Shown here: piece by piece, positions 1 through 6,709 of the stretch
Numbering within the stretch: position 1 is the stretch's first letter
How the letters are laid out: every line of letters begins with the position of its first letter
Origin: Flexilinea sp.
GTDB lineage: Bacteria > Chloroflexota > Anaerolineae > Anaerolineales > Anaerolineaceae
Direction: 5' to 3'
Assembly: GCA_017432685.1 (NCBI GenBank)
Contig: JAFRIR010000086.1
Coordinates: forward strand, 1-36,286
Length of the DNA stretch: 36,286 nt
The notes under the pieces: generated by a model
What the model was told of the DNA's origin: nothing
Seen by the model: only the letters and a program-made list of their open reading frames with translations
Database searches by the model: none
Program-made: the position numbers and the translations under genes

Positions 1-528
1 CTCATAATGAAATATCGAAGATAAAATCAGCGGGTGAACAGTTTTCCGGGAGTTGTTCATCCATTGAAAAAGGTTCTTCATATGGTCCGGGACCAGACGG
101 GGCGGCGGAGCGATGAAGATGCAGACATCTCCCTGAAAAACTCCTTCTTCATGATTGCGAAATGCACCGGCATCCGGAATGATTTCGCCAGTCATAATTC
201 CATGTACTTTTTTCAGATCTTCAAGCGAATAAGGGTCAAAACTTCCGATCATTTCATAAGCCTGATAGGCATTCCGAACTTCCTGGATCTCTTTCCATGG
301 ACCGATTACGGTTTTTCCGTCAATCACTCCGCGGACTTCCTCCAGGGAAAGCGAATTAGCTTCGATAGCCACAGAGGCATGAACCGATCGGATACGGTTA
401 TTCCGCCGCAAGTGCGGTTTTGAGGCAAATGCATGATTTCCGCTGATCGATCCGGTTTTTTCCGAGATCTCTGCAGTCAGCATCAGCATTTGATCTGTAA
501 GGTTATAAGGTGGCTGATAAGTTTCCAT
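1..528 (-). CDS. Fic family protein (AMP-transferase type), 3-prime part cut off by the window edge
   Basis: The frame is open from a start codon at 526-528 to the window edge (176 codons visible). Its N-terminus METYQPPYNL is typical of the Fic_N region of bacterial Fic proteins. About residue 50 it has SVAIEANSLSLEEV, matching the inhibitory-helix region (S/TxxxE, with A where many relatives have G or N), followed by EIQEVRNAYQAYEMI. The catalytic HxFxDGNGR motif would lie beyond the window, so activity cannot be judged. Fic proteins usually transfer AMP from ATP to target proteins, sometimes as toxins. The Shine-Dalgarno is weak (AGGA about 12 nt before ATG). A -10 box and three 12-bp repeats lie upstream. 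I am confident about the family and unsure of the target or partner. Confidence 0.85.
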   Translation of the reverse strand, partial: METYQPPYNLTDQMLMLTAEISEKTGSISGNHAFASKPHLRRNNRIRSVHASVAIEANSLSLEEVRGVIDGKTVIGPWKEIQEVRNAYQAYEMIGSFDPYSLEDLKKVHGIMTGEIIPDAGAFRNHEEGVFQGDVCIFIAPPPRLVPDHMKNLFQWMNNSRKTVHPLILSSIFHYE

Positions 529-555
529 TGAAACAATTGATCCTTTACAGACCCA

Positions 556-584
556 ATTATAAACGATTATTCATCATATCTGCA
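556..584 (-). promoter_or_regulatory. Probable promoter of the Fic gene
   Basis: On the minus strand a perfect TATAAT lies at 556-561, about 28 bases before the Fic start codon. The -35 position at 17-bp spacing (579-584) reads TGCAGA, a poor match. The 12-bp repeats begin directly upstream of it, which would suit an activator or a repressor binding beside the -35 region. Confidence 0.5.
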
Positions 585-617
585 TCTTGTATGTTATCTT
601 GTATGCTTTCTTGTATG
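585..617. repeat. Three direct repeats, 12-bp period, upstream of the Fic promoter
   Basis: TCTTGTATG occurs at 585-593, 597-605 and 609-617, exactly 12 bp apart, so successive copies fall a little over one helical turn from each other. On the Fic-coding strand they read CATACAAGA. They abut the -35 position of the Fic promoter. Iterated sites of this kind often bind a regulator; which one is unknown. Confidence 0.7.
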
Positions 618-688
618 TTTTTTAAAGCCCTGATTCCATAGAATATTGCTGTCACATTTATGATGTAGTCTGTTTACGGAAAACCCAG

Positions 689-2566
689 CTACGAATTTCC
701 AGCCTCCAGATGATCGTGGACGGCCTGGGCGAGGTCGGGATCGATGCCTTTGACGAGGCAGAGTTCCTCAATGGAGGCATTGGCGATGCCGTCGAGGTCG
801 CCGAATTTTTTCAAGAGCGCCTTGCGCTTGACCGGACCGATGCCTGGGATCTTTTCCAGCGTCGAAGCCAGACCGGCTTTGGTGCGGCGGTTGCGGTGAG
901 CGGTGATAGCGAAGCGGTGCGCCTCGTCACGAATGCGCTGCACCATGTAAAGTCCCTGGGAATGCCGCGGCAGCAGGATCGATTCCGACTGATGGGGCAG
1001 AAAAAGCTCTTCTTCCCGTTTGGCAAGACCGACAACATGGACTTTCTCCGTCAACCCATGCTCTTCCAGCACCTCGACCGCCCGTCCCAGCTGTCCCTTG
1101 CCGCCATCCATGATGATCAGGTCCGGCAGCATGGCAAAGGATTCGTCTGCCTTGCCTCCGGTTTCGGCATTCTTTTCTTTGGAGGATTCCCAGCGTTTGA
1201 TGCGCCGGGTGAGGACTTCTGTCATGGACTCAAAATCGTTCGGTCCTTCGACGGTCTTGATGTTGAAGCGGCGATAGTGGGATTTCGCAGGAACGCCCTG
1301 CAGGAAAACCACCATGGAACCGACGGAATTTGTTCCCTGGGTGTTGGAGATGTCGTAGCATTCCATGCGGTTGGGCGCCTGGGGAAGCCCCAGCGCGTTC
1401 TGAAGCTCAGCCAATGCCTCATTTTGTTTGTTGGTATCGTTGGTCCATTGGGTCTTGAGCGCTTTGAGCGTCTCAATGGCGTTTTCAGTGGCCATATTGA
1501 CCAGGTCTTTGGAAGCCCCCATTCGGGGAACCTTGATCTCGATCTTTTTTCCGCCCCGCTTCTGGCGCAGCCATTGATGGATGATCTTCGTCTCTTCCAG
1601 GTCTGTCGGCAGCAGCATCTGCGGCGGAACGGTTGCTGCCTGGTCGTAATACTGGCGGATGAAGGCTTCCAGAACTTCTGAATCTTTCTCATCCGCGGTA
1701 CCCTCCAGCACAAAATATTCCTGCCCGATCAGCTTTCCGGAGCGGACAAAGAACATCTGCACGCAGGACTGGTCTTCTGCACGGGCAATGGCGATCACGT
1801 CCGAGTCGATATCTTCCGAGGAGACGATTTTCTGCTTCTCAACGACCCTTGCGGCTGCCTGGATCTGGTCCCGCAGCATGGCCGCCCGTTCGAAGAGCAT
1901 TTTATCCGAGGCTTCCTTCATCTCCTGCTGCAGCTTTTTGATGATCTCGTCAGATTTCCCGTCCAGAAAATCTCCGAGGCTTTCCATCATGCGATGGTAT
2001 TCTTCCTGTGTGATCGCGCCGATGCAGGGACCGGAACACAGCTTGATGTCATAGTAAAGGCAGGCACGCTGATCGTTCCCGGTCAGCTCCCGGTCGCAGG
2101 TGTAATAGGGAAATACCTTCCGCAGCATATCGAGGGTTTGCCGTACAGCCCAGACGCTGGTGTAGGGGCCGAAATAGCGCGATCCGTCATGGGTCATGCG
2201 GCGTGTGACCGTGACCTTCGGATACGGATCCTGATAGCTGATCTTGATATAGGGGTAGCGTTTGTCGTCCTTGAGCTGGATGTTGTAATGGGGTTTGTAG
2301 CGCTTGATGAGGTTCATTTCAAGGATGAACGCTTCCAGCTCCGATTCCACCACCACCCATTCGATGTGGTCAATGTGCTTCACCAGCTGCCTTGTCTTTT
2401 CCGTGTGCCCCGCGTCATTGACAAAATAGGATTTCACCCGGTTGCGCAGGTTGATGGCTTTGCCGACGTAGATAATTTTGTCGTCGGCATCTTTCATCAG
2501 GTAGCAGCCGGGTTTTTGAGGCAGCGTCGCAAGTGTATTGCGGATGGAGTCGTTGACTTCGATCAT
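689..2566 (-). CDS. uvrC: UvrABC excinuclease subunit C
   Basis: This 625-aa protein has full UvrC architecture. The GIY-YIG nuclease domain spans about residues 19-95 (GCYLMKDADDKIIYVGKAINL) and makes the 3-prime incision. A UVR/UvrB-interaction motif lies near residues 205-240 (KLQQEMKEASDKMLFERAAM). The RNase-H-like C-terminal endonuclease, which makes the 5-prime incision, includes MECYDISNTQG and DLIIMDGGKGQL. Tandem helix-hairpin-helix motifs at the end (KIPGIGPVKRKALLKKFGDL) bind DNA. It acts in nucleotide excision repair with UvrA and UvrB, which are not encoded here. It starts 15 nt after the lipoprotein stop and has no strong Shine-Dalgarno, which suggests expression from the upstream operon. 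The stop is TAG. Confidence 0.98.
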   Translation of the reverse strand: MIEVNDSIRNTLATLPQKPGCYLMKDADDKIIYVGKAINLRNRVKSYFVNDAGHTEKTRQLVKHIDHIEWVVVESELEAFILEMNLIKRYKPHYNIQLKDDKRYPYIKISYQDPYPKVTVTRRMTHDGSRYFGPYTSVWAVRQTLDMLRKVFPYYTCDRELTGNDQRACLYYDIKLCSGPCIGAITQEEYHRMMESLGDFLDGKSDEIIKKLQQEMKEASDKMLFERAAMLRDQIQAAARVVEKQKIVSSEDIDSDVIAIARAEDQSCVQMFFVRSGKLIGQEYFVLEGTADEKDSEVLEAFIRQYYDQAATVPPQMLLPTDLEETKIIHQWLRQKRGGKKIEIKVPRMGASKDLVNMATENAIETLKALKTQWTNDTNKQNEALAELQNALGLPQAPNRMECYDISNTQGTNSVGSMVVFLQGVPAKSHYRRFNIKTVEGPNDFESMTEVLTRRIKRWESSKEKNAETGGKADESFAMLPDLIIMDGGKGQLGRAVEVLEEHGLTEKVHVVGLAKREEELFLPHQSESILLPRHSQGLYMVQRIRDEAHRFAITAHRNRRTKAGLASTLEKIPGIGPVKRKALLKKFGDLDGIANASIEELCLVKGIDPDLAQAVHDHLEAGNS

Positions 2567-2581
2567 CTTTTCTGAACCGGT

Positions 2582-3004
2582 TTATTGCACACTGATCAGA
2601 ATATTTCCGCTTGATTTACTCAAAGCTTCGGCTGAAACCATGTAAGATCCCGGCTCGATATCATATTCCTGTTTTTCATTGCCGCTGACGGTCAATTCCA
2701 ATACCGCATCTTCCCCTTTTACGGCATTTTTCAATTCATTGGCGGCTGCATCCATACCCAAATCAAAAGGAATGAATTTTATCTTGATTTCACCTTTATC
2801 CAATGCCGCATCGATGAAGATTTTTTGTCCTTCTGCTGTTTCCAGGGAACCTGCTGCTCCAAAGCTTCCTTTCGAAGCGTTTTTGGCTGTAATTTCCGCA
2901 TTCAGATCTTTGTTGACAGTAACAGAAAAATTGATTTTCTGACATCCTGTAAGGACTGTTGTCAGAATGAACAATATCGAAAAAAACAGAATTCTTTTTG
3001 ACAT
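2582..3004 (-). CDS. Small secreted lipoprotein of unknown function
   Basis: This is a 140-aa protein with a lipoprotein signal peptide: a hydrophobic stretch at residues 5-18 and lipobox LTGC with the acylated Cys at residue 21. The mature part is mostly short strand-like segments, reading like one beta-sandwich domain, and I recognise no named family. It should sit on the outer face of the cytoplasmic membrane. GGAG about 8 nt before the ATG supports the start. It lies 30 nt after the propeller gene and 15 nt before uvrC on the same strand, so the three are probably co-transcribed. The neighbouring secreted propeller suggests an extracytoplasmic partner; nothing links either protein to DNA repair. 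Confidence 0.8.
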   Translation of the reverse strand: MSKRILFFSILFILTTVLTGCQKINFSVTVNKDLNAEITAKNASKGSFGAAGSLETAEGQKIFIDAALDKGEIKIKFIPFDLGMDAAANELKNAVKGEDAVLELTVSGNEKQEYDIEPGSYMVSAEALSKSSGNILISVQ

Positions 3005-3034
3005 CCTTCGATCTCCTTTTTCAAAAAACTAAAA

Positions 3035-4006
3035 TTATTCTACGATGTACAAATCGCCATTATTCACCAGAACTGCTGCTGATGAGCCGTCAGGTGATGA
3101 GGCGATGGCCATAATGCGATCCTCTTCTTTTTCGCACACAGGAATCTGTGCAGAAAGTTCAAAGGTTTCCGGATCGATCCGATAGACACTATTCACATCC
3201 GACGCCCAGAGAACGGAACCGTCATTACAGAAAGAAATCTCATTCGGAGAAGTTTTTCCAAGGAGCGTGCGGCCCAACTCCTTTCCGTTCACCGGGTCAA
3301 AGAAAATCACCGCGCCGGCTTCATAGTCATCATTGATGATCCCGACCGCAAGACGGCTGTTGTCCGGTGAAAGCTCGTAATCCGATATAAAATCCCACAA
3401 AGAAACAGTTTTTCCAAAGGTCCCGTCCATAACGTTTTGAACGGCAAGGGTTCCGCGGGAATGCCAGACAACTTTCGTTCCATCCACGGAAAGGGTGGAA
3501 TCATAAACCGGGGCGGCTGTTTCAAAACCGGTCAGGTCATGGACCGCAGTGCCGTCTTTGGCGTCATAAACGACTGTTCGGATCTGTTCGGCTGAATCTG
3601 CCAGTACTTGTGAACCGTCTTTGGATACAGAAACAGAAAGCATCTGGAATCCCGGTTCGATGGTTCGAGCCGCCTTTTCTTCACTTCCCGGTTCATAAAT
3701 ATAAATCGTTTGCCAATCAGGGGAAAGGGCTGCAATAACGCCGGTCTCACTGAGCGATGTGAAAGAATAACTCTTGCCGTTCAGTTCAAAAGTATTCGAA
3801 GAATCGGGAGAAGAGACTGTAATATATGCTGCGGCATCTTTTGATGCAAGCATCAGCACATCACCGGATTCATTCCAGACCATCCGGTTAACCGGCTGTG
3901 TAAGATCAAGGCTTACTATAAGTTCCGCTTCCTGTGTCTGGGCAAAAACTCCTGTTACAGTCAGTAAACAAATTATCAATATAGGCATGATCCGTAAAAA
4001 TTTCAT
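3035..4006 (-). CDS. Exported WD40/TolB-like beta-propeller protein
   Basis: The 323-aa protein begins with a signal peptide (MKFLRIMPILIICLLTVTGV, cleavage probably after VFA). The rest repeats blade-like units of the type LSPDWQTIYIYEPGS, VSKDGSQVLADS, LSVDGTKVVWHSRG, LSPDNSRLAVG and SSPDGSSAAVLVNNGDLYIV. The S/SxDG/N-x-A turn is the usual mark of WD40-like and TolB-like propellers. Such proteins are binding scaffolds; no catalytic motif is visible. AGGAG precedes the ATG at good spacing. It is the first gene of the probable propeller-lipoprotein-uvrC operon. A strong hairpin lies only 30 nt upstream, so its own promoter must overlap or lie within that interval, or expression depends on read-through. 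Confidence 0.8.
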   Translation of the reverse strand: MKFLRIMPILIICLLTVTGVFAQTQEAELIVSLDLTQPVNRMVWNESGDVLMLASKDAAAYITVSSPDSSNTFELNGKSYSFTSLSETGVIAALSPDWQTIYIYEPGSEEKAARTIEPGFQMLSVSVSKDGSQVLADSAEQIRTVVYDAKDGTAVHDLTGFETAAPVYDSTLSVDGTKVVWHSRGTLAVQNVMDGTFGKTVSLWDFISDYELSPDNSRLAVGIINDDYEAGAVIFFDPVNGKELGRTLLGKTSPNEISFCNDGSVLWASDVNSVYRIDPETFELSAQIPVCEKEEDRIMAIASSPDGSSAAVLVNNGDLYIVE

Positions 4007-4035
4007 ATACTTTTCTCCTGTCTGTTGTGTTTAAA

Positions 4036-4060
4036 ACAGAAGGCGCTCAGCGCCTTCTGT
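4036..4060 (-). terminator. Hairpin terminator between the LapA-type gene and the propeller gene
   Basis: A perfect inverted repeat, ACAGAAGGCGCT with its complement, has 12-bp arms and one central base. On the minus strand it is followed by TTTTAAAC, a short U tract. It probably ends the transcript of the upstream LapA-type gene. The distance to the next start codon is only about 30 nt. Confidence 0.6.
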
Positions 4061-4139
4061 GACTAAATTCATTATGTTCCGGATCCGAATCAAATAAAAG
4101 ACCTTCAAATCCCTTATTTCCTGATCCTTATTCCTTTAG

Positions 4140-4267
4140 GGAACCTCTAAAAATCCCAATTTTTCTCTGTCCCGAGGAGATTCAGAGATTTTATTCTCTG
4201 AATCTCCTCGGGAGGTTTCCGGGGGCTGCCGCCCCCATACCCCCGCCCATTAGTTTTTAGAGGTACC
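4140..4267. repeat. 128-bp structured repeat element, copy A
   Basis: This copy matches the inverse complement of 22307-22434, which is also 128 bp. Its ends form an inverted repeat (GGAACCTCTAAAAA and its near complement). Inside are an 18-bp perfect stem (4171-4188 with 4195-4212) and a GC-rich hairpin GGGGGC-TGCC-GCCCCC. CTTTAG flanks both sides (4134-4139 and 4268-4273) and looks like a 6-bp target duplication. The right copy of that duplication supplies the stop codon of the LapA-type gene. The element codes for nothing visible. It is MITE-like, or a mobile structured RNA/terminator module. Confidence 0.85.
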
Positions 4268-4269
4268 CT

Positions 4270-5046
4270 TTAGAAGAATGAGAAGCGCTTCTTCTTTTCC
4301 TCTGCTGGAGATTCTTCGGGCTCATTTTTCGTTTCCGGTTCTGGTGCCGGGGTTTCCTGAGCTTTCGCTTCTGCGGCTTCCTTTGCCGCAAGTTCTTCTT
4401 CCATGGCGGTTGGCATGGCATCCAGCGCGGCTTCTTCCATCAGTGTGTCGATCTCGCCGCCGGATCCGGGCATTGCGTAGGGCATGGCATTACTCATCTT
4501 GTCAACCAAACCTTTATAGGTATCCTTGGATTCCTGAGTTGCATCCAGTTTGATTTCAAGTTCCCGCAGTGCAAGATTGATGTTATCGCGAGCTTCGACT
4601 GCTTCCTTCTTTGCCTGTTCGGCTTCCTGTGTGGACAAGTCGGCTTTGTTCAGCGCTGCATGAAGATCATTGATTTCCTCTTCAGCCTTGGTCTGTGCCT
4701 GTTCCAGTTTTTCCTTGGCATCTTCGATTTCAAGAATTTTCTGACGCAGGTCTTTGTTGCTGTTCTGAGCGTCGATCAGGTTTGAGCGGTATTTGGAAAG
4801 GTTATCTTCCAGTTCAGCCATTTCCTTACGGTGTTTGGAACGCATTTGACGGTTCCTGATCCAGCCTGGGATCGTCAGAATGGAAATAATCAATGCTCCG
4901 ATGGCCATGGCGATCAATAAGAACAGAGCCAGCGGCTGTTCAAATTTCCAGGCCATAAATTGTACTGTAACAATATTCGGATTCTGCAGCGCAAACATCA
5001 CCGCGAAAATAGAAACGATCAGGGCAAAAATGATCACAAATTGCAT
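4270..5046 (-). CDS. LapA-domain inner-membrane protein with long coiled coil
   Basis: I start this at 5046 because GGAGG sits 6 nt before that ATG; a start 60 nt further upstream lacks a ribosome site. The 258-aa product begins MQFVIIFALIVSIFAVMFAL, then QNPNIVTVQFMAWKF and a second membrane span, the classic LapA (DUF1049) two-helix domain over about 90 residues. A charged coiled coil follows (about residues 75-190, rich in E, K, Q and A), then an acidic, Pro/Glu-rich tail ending KKKRFSFF. LapA-family proteins in enteric bacteria help in lipopolysaccharide assembly control; the role in this organism is unknown. The stop codon falls in the flank of repeat copy A. A hairpin (5097-5113, GTGTCT/AGACAC) lies in its leader. 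Confidence 0.85.
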   Translation of the reverse strand: MQFVIIFALIVSIFAVMFALQNPNIVTVQFMAWKFEQPLALFLLIAMAIGALIISILTIPGWIRNRQMRSKHRKEMAELEDNLSKYRSNLIDAQNSNKDLRQKILEIEDAKEKLEQAQTKAEEEINDLHAALNKADLSTQEAEQAKKEAVEARDNINLALRELEIKLDATQESKDTYKGLVDKMSNAMPYAMPGSGGEIDTLMEEAALDAMPTAMEEELAAKEAAEAKAQETPAPEPETKNEPEESPAEEKKKRFSFF

Positions 5047-5179
5047 AAAAATCCTCCAGGTGCGCTCATAACGAGCGTTTGTTCTCAAATGATATCGTGT
5101 CTGCACAAGACACTTCAGTATTACTATTTTATAGTATTTTTAAAAATTATGCGGTTTTTCGTTTCTACTCAGTGTTTTT

Positions 5180-5935
5180 TTATGAAACTTCCATTTTTTT
5201 TCGCTGTCTGTTCAAAATCAGAAGTGCGCAGACACACAGGATCAATCCGCCTCCGAATAGCATTTTGATCATCAGACTTCGCCGGGCAGCAGCAGCCTCT
5301 TCGGCGCTGATATATCCTTCCGGGATCGTCATGCTGTCATAGGATTCTGCGGCCTGCATGATTTTCCGGTCTTCTTCCTGACGCATCAGGTATTCGATGC
5401 GCGGGTTTCCTCCGCGGACACCAAAGGACGGCATGACCGCGTGATAGGATTCCTCCGCAGCTTCGCTGTAATCACGTTTATCCAGAACGATTTCTTCATC
5501 ATAGAGTGACAGGGACTTTGCCACAGGCGCCGCGTAATCCATCTCTTCGGCTGCCATGGACTCGACATAGGCGTTTTCTAAAGGTTCAGTTTTCGCAGAC
5601 TGCTGTGCCCGGACAAGCGGGAAGATGAAGGTGAATGCCAACGCCAGCGCACAGAAGGCAGCGGCTGTCCGAAAAACCGGGAACAGACGTTCCCACCAGG
5701 GTTTGGGACGGGCTTCTTCCGCCATGGCACGCGTCAGAATGTAATTCCGGGGAGGGGCAACGGTCGGCAGCTCTTTGACCATTGCTTTTACTTTCATCAA
5801 ATCGGCAATTTCCTCACGGATCCCGGGAACTTCTGTCATCCGTTCGGAAAACTTAACAACATCTTTCCGGTCCAGCTCCTGGTCCAGATAGCTGTTGATG
5901 AGTTCATAATCTTTTTGAGAAAGTTTTTCAGTCAT
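5180..5935 (-). CDS. Probable membrane anti-sigma factor partnered with the ECF sigma factor
   Basis: This 251-aa protein starts 39 nt after the sigma-factor stop and belongs to the same operon. The N-terminal 70 residues (SQKDYELINSYLDQELDRKDVVKFSERMTE) resemble anti-sigma domains in helical pattern (INxYLDxEL) but lack the HxxxCxxC zinc ligands of the ZAS type. A membrane span follows near residues 90-110 (TAAAFCALALAFTFIFPLV). The long outer segment is acidic (about residues 112-220), and a second span lies near residues 222-240 before a short basic tail. It would hold the sigma factor at the membrane until a signal, probably proteolysis, releases it. The assignment rests on context plus topology. 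Confidence 0.75.
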   Translation of the reverse strand: MTEKLSQKDYELINSYLDQELDRKDVVKFSERMTEVPGIREEIADLMKVKAMVKELPTVAPPRNYILTRAMAEEARPKPWWERLFPVFRTAAAFCALALAFTFIFPLVRAQQSAKTEPLENAYVESMAAEEMDYAAPVAKSLSLYDEEIVLDKRDYSEAAEESYHAVMPSFGVRGGNPRIEYLMRQEEDRKIMQAAESYDSMTIPEGYISAEEAAAARRSLMIKMLFGGGLILCVCALLILNRQRKKMEVS

Positions 5936-5974
5936 TGCACCACCGTTCTTTATGCCCTTAACGAAGCTCCCTGC

Positions 5975-6562
5975 CTAAAAGTTTCCTTTTGATTTCAAAC
6001 AATCGCGCATCCGCAATCGGGCACGCAAAAGACGGCTTTTCACCGTACCCAACGGAACATTCAGCATGTCCGCTACCGACTGATAGTCCATTTCCTGGAT
6101 GTCGATCAGCAGGAACACTGTGCGGTAAACATCCGGCAAAAATTCAAAACAGGATTTGATGGCTTCCTGACGGTCCATCCGTTCGATTTGTTCAACCGGA
6201 GATTCGGAAGGGTCTATCAGCCAGGGAACGTCTTCATTTTCTTCGTCGCTGTCCTGTGACTGGGGAACGAGCTCCTGCTCCGGGTGTCGTTTTAACCGCC
6301 GCAGTTCATCGTAGCAGGCATTGATGGTGATGCGCAGGATCCAGGGCTTGAAAGAAGATCCGCTGAAGCTGCTGATATGTTTCCAGGCATTGATGAAAGC
6401 TGTCTGTGTGATGTCATCCGCGCGGGCGGTATCACACATGATCCGCAGGGCAGTGTTGAACACAGCCGTCTGGTAATAGGTGACCAGACAGTTAAATGCC
6501 TCAAGTGACCCTTCAATGGCCATCTCAAGATACTTTGCCTCGTTTTCAAAAGTGTCGTTCAT
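5975..6562 (-). CDS. ECF-subfamily RNA polymerase sigma factor
   Basis: This is a 195-aa sigma-70 family protein of the extracytoplasmic-function type. Region 2 spans about residues 20-90 (EAFNCLVTYYQTAVFNTALRI, ARADDITQTAFINAWKHISSF, KPWILRITINACYDELRR). Region 4 spans about residues 130-190 (LPDVYRTVFLLIDIQEMDYQ, NVPLGTVKSRLLRARLRMRD) with its helix-turn-helix. The acidic linker EDSDEENED-like segment between them is normal for the class. Together with the next gene it forms a sigma/anti-sigma switch, probably for envelope stress. The start codon lies directly at the edge of the heptamer array and has no Shine-Dalgarno, so initiation may be leaderless or at a later in-frame codon. Confidence 0.93.
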   Translation of the reverse strand: MNDTFENEAKYLEMAIEGSLEAFNCLVTYYQTAVFNTALRIMCDTARADDITQTAFINAWKHISSFSGSSFKPWILRITINACYDELRRLKRHPEQELVPQSQDSDEENEDVPWLIDPSESPVEQIERMDRQEAIKSCFEFLPDVYRTVFLLIDIQEMDYQSVADMLNVPLGTVKSRLLRARLRMRDCLKSKGNF

Positions 6563-6709
6563 CAGACGTTAGATTTTTTGACCTTAGACATTAGACCTTA
6601 GACCTTAGACGTTAGGGATTACCTTCTTAACTCTTAACTCTTAATTCTTAACTTCCAGCTGCCACCGACCACCGGCCACTGATCACTAAACCCTACACCC
6701 TAAACCCTA
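6563..6709. repeat. Degenerate tandem array in 7-bp phase filling the polA-sigma gap
   Basis: Read on the minus strand from the polA TAG stop, about 20 consecutive 7-mers keep phase while the unit drifts. They run from TAGGGTT/TAGGGTG, through CGGTGGT/CGGTGGC and AGTTAAG/AATTAAG, to GGTCTAA/TGTCTAA, with one 8-base unit near the end. The whole stretch between the polA stop and the sigma start codon is made of it. No gene, clear promoter or terminator is visible inside. Confidence 0.8.

Noticed and set aside
34..423. A 129-codon plus-strand frame at the window start
   Set aside because: It is opposite the Fic coding sequence, which has clear family motifs.
585..617. CRISPR-like array
   Set aside because: The 12-bp period leaves 3-bp spacers and only three units; no cas gene is nearby.
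710..1681. A 323-codon plus-strand frame opposite uvrC
   Set aside because: It is an antisense shadow; uvrC motifs account for the region.
6685..6709. Telomere-like CCCTAAA repeats
   Set aside because: Only three imperfect units occur, as one segment of the drifting heptamer array between bacterial genes.
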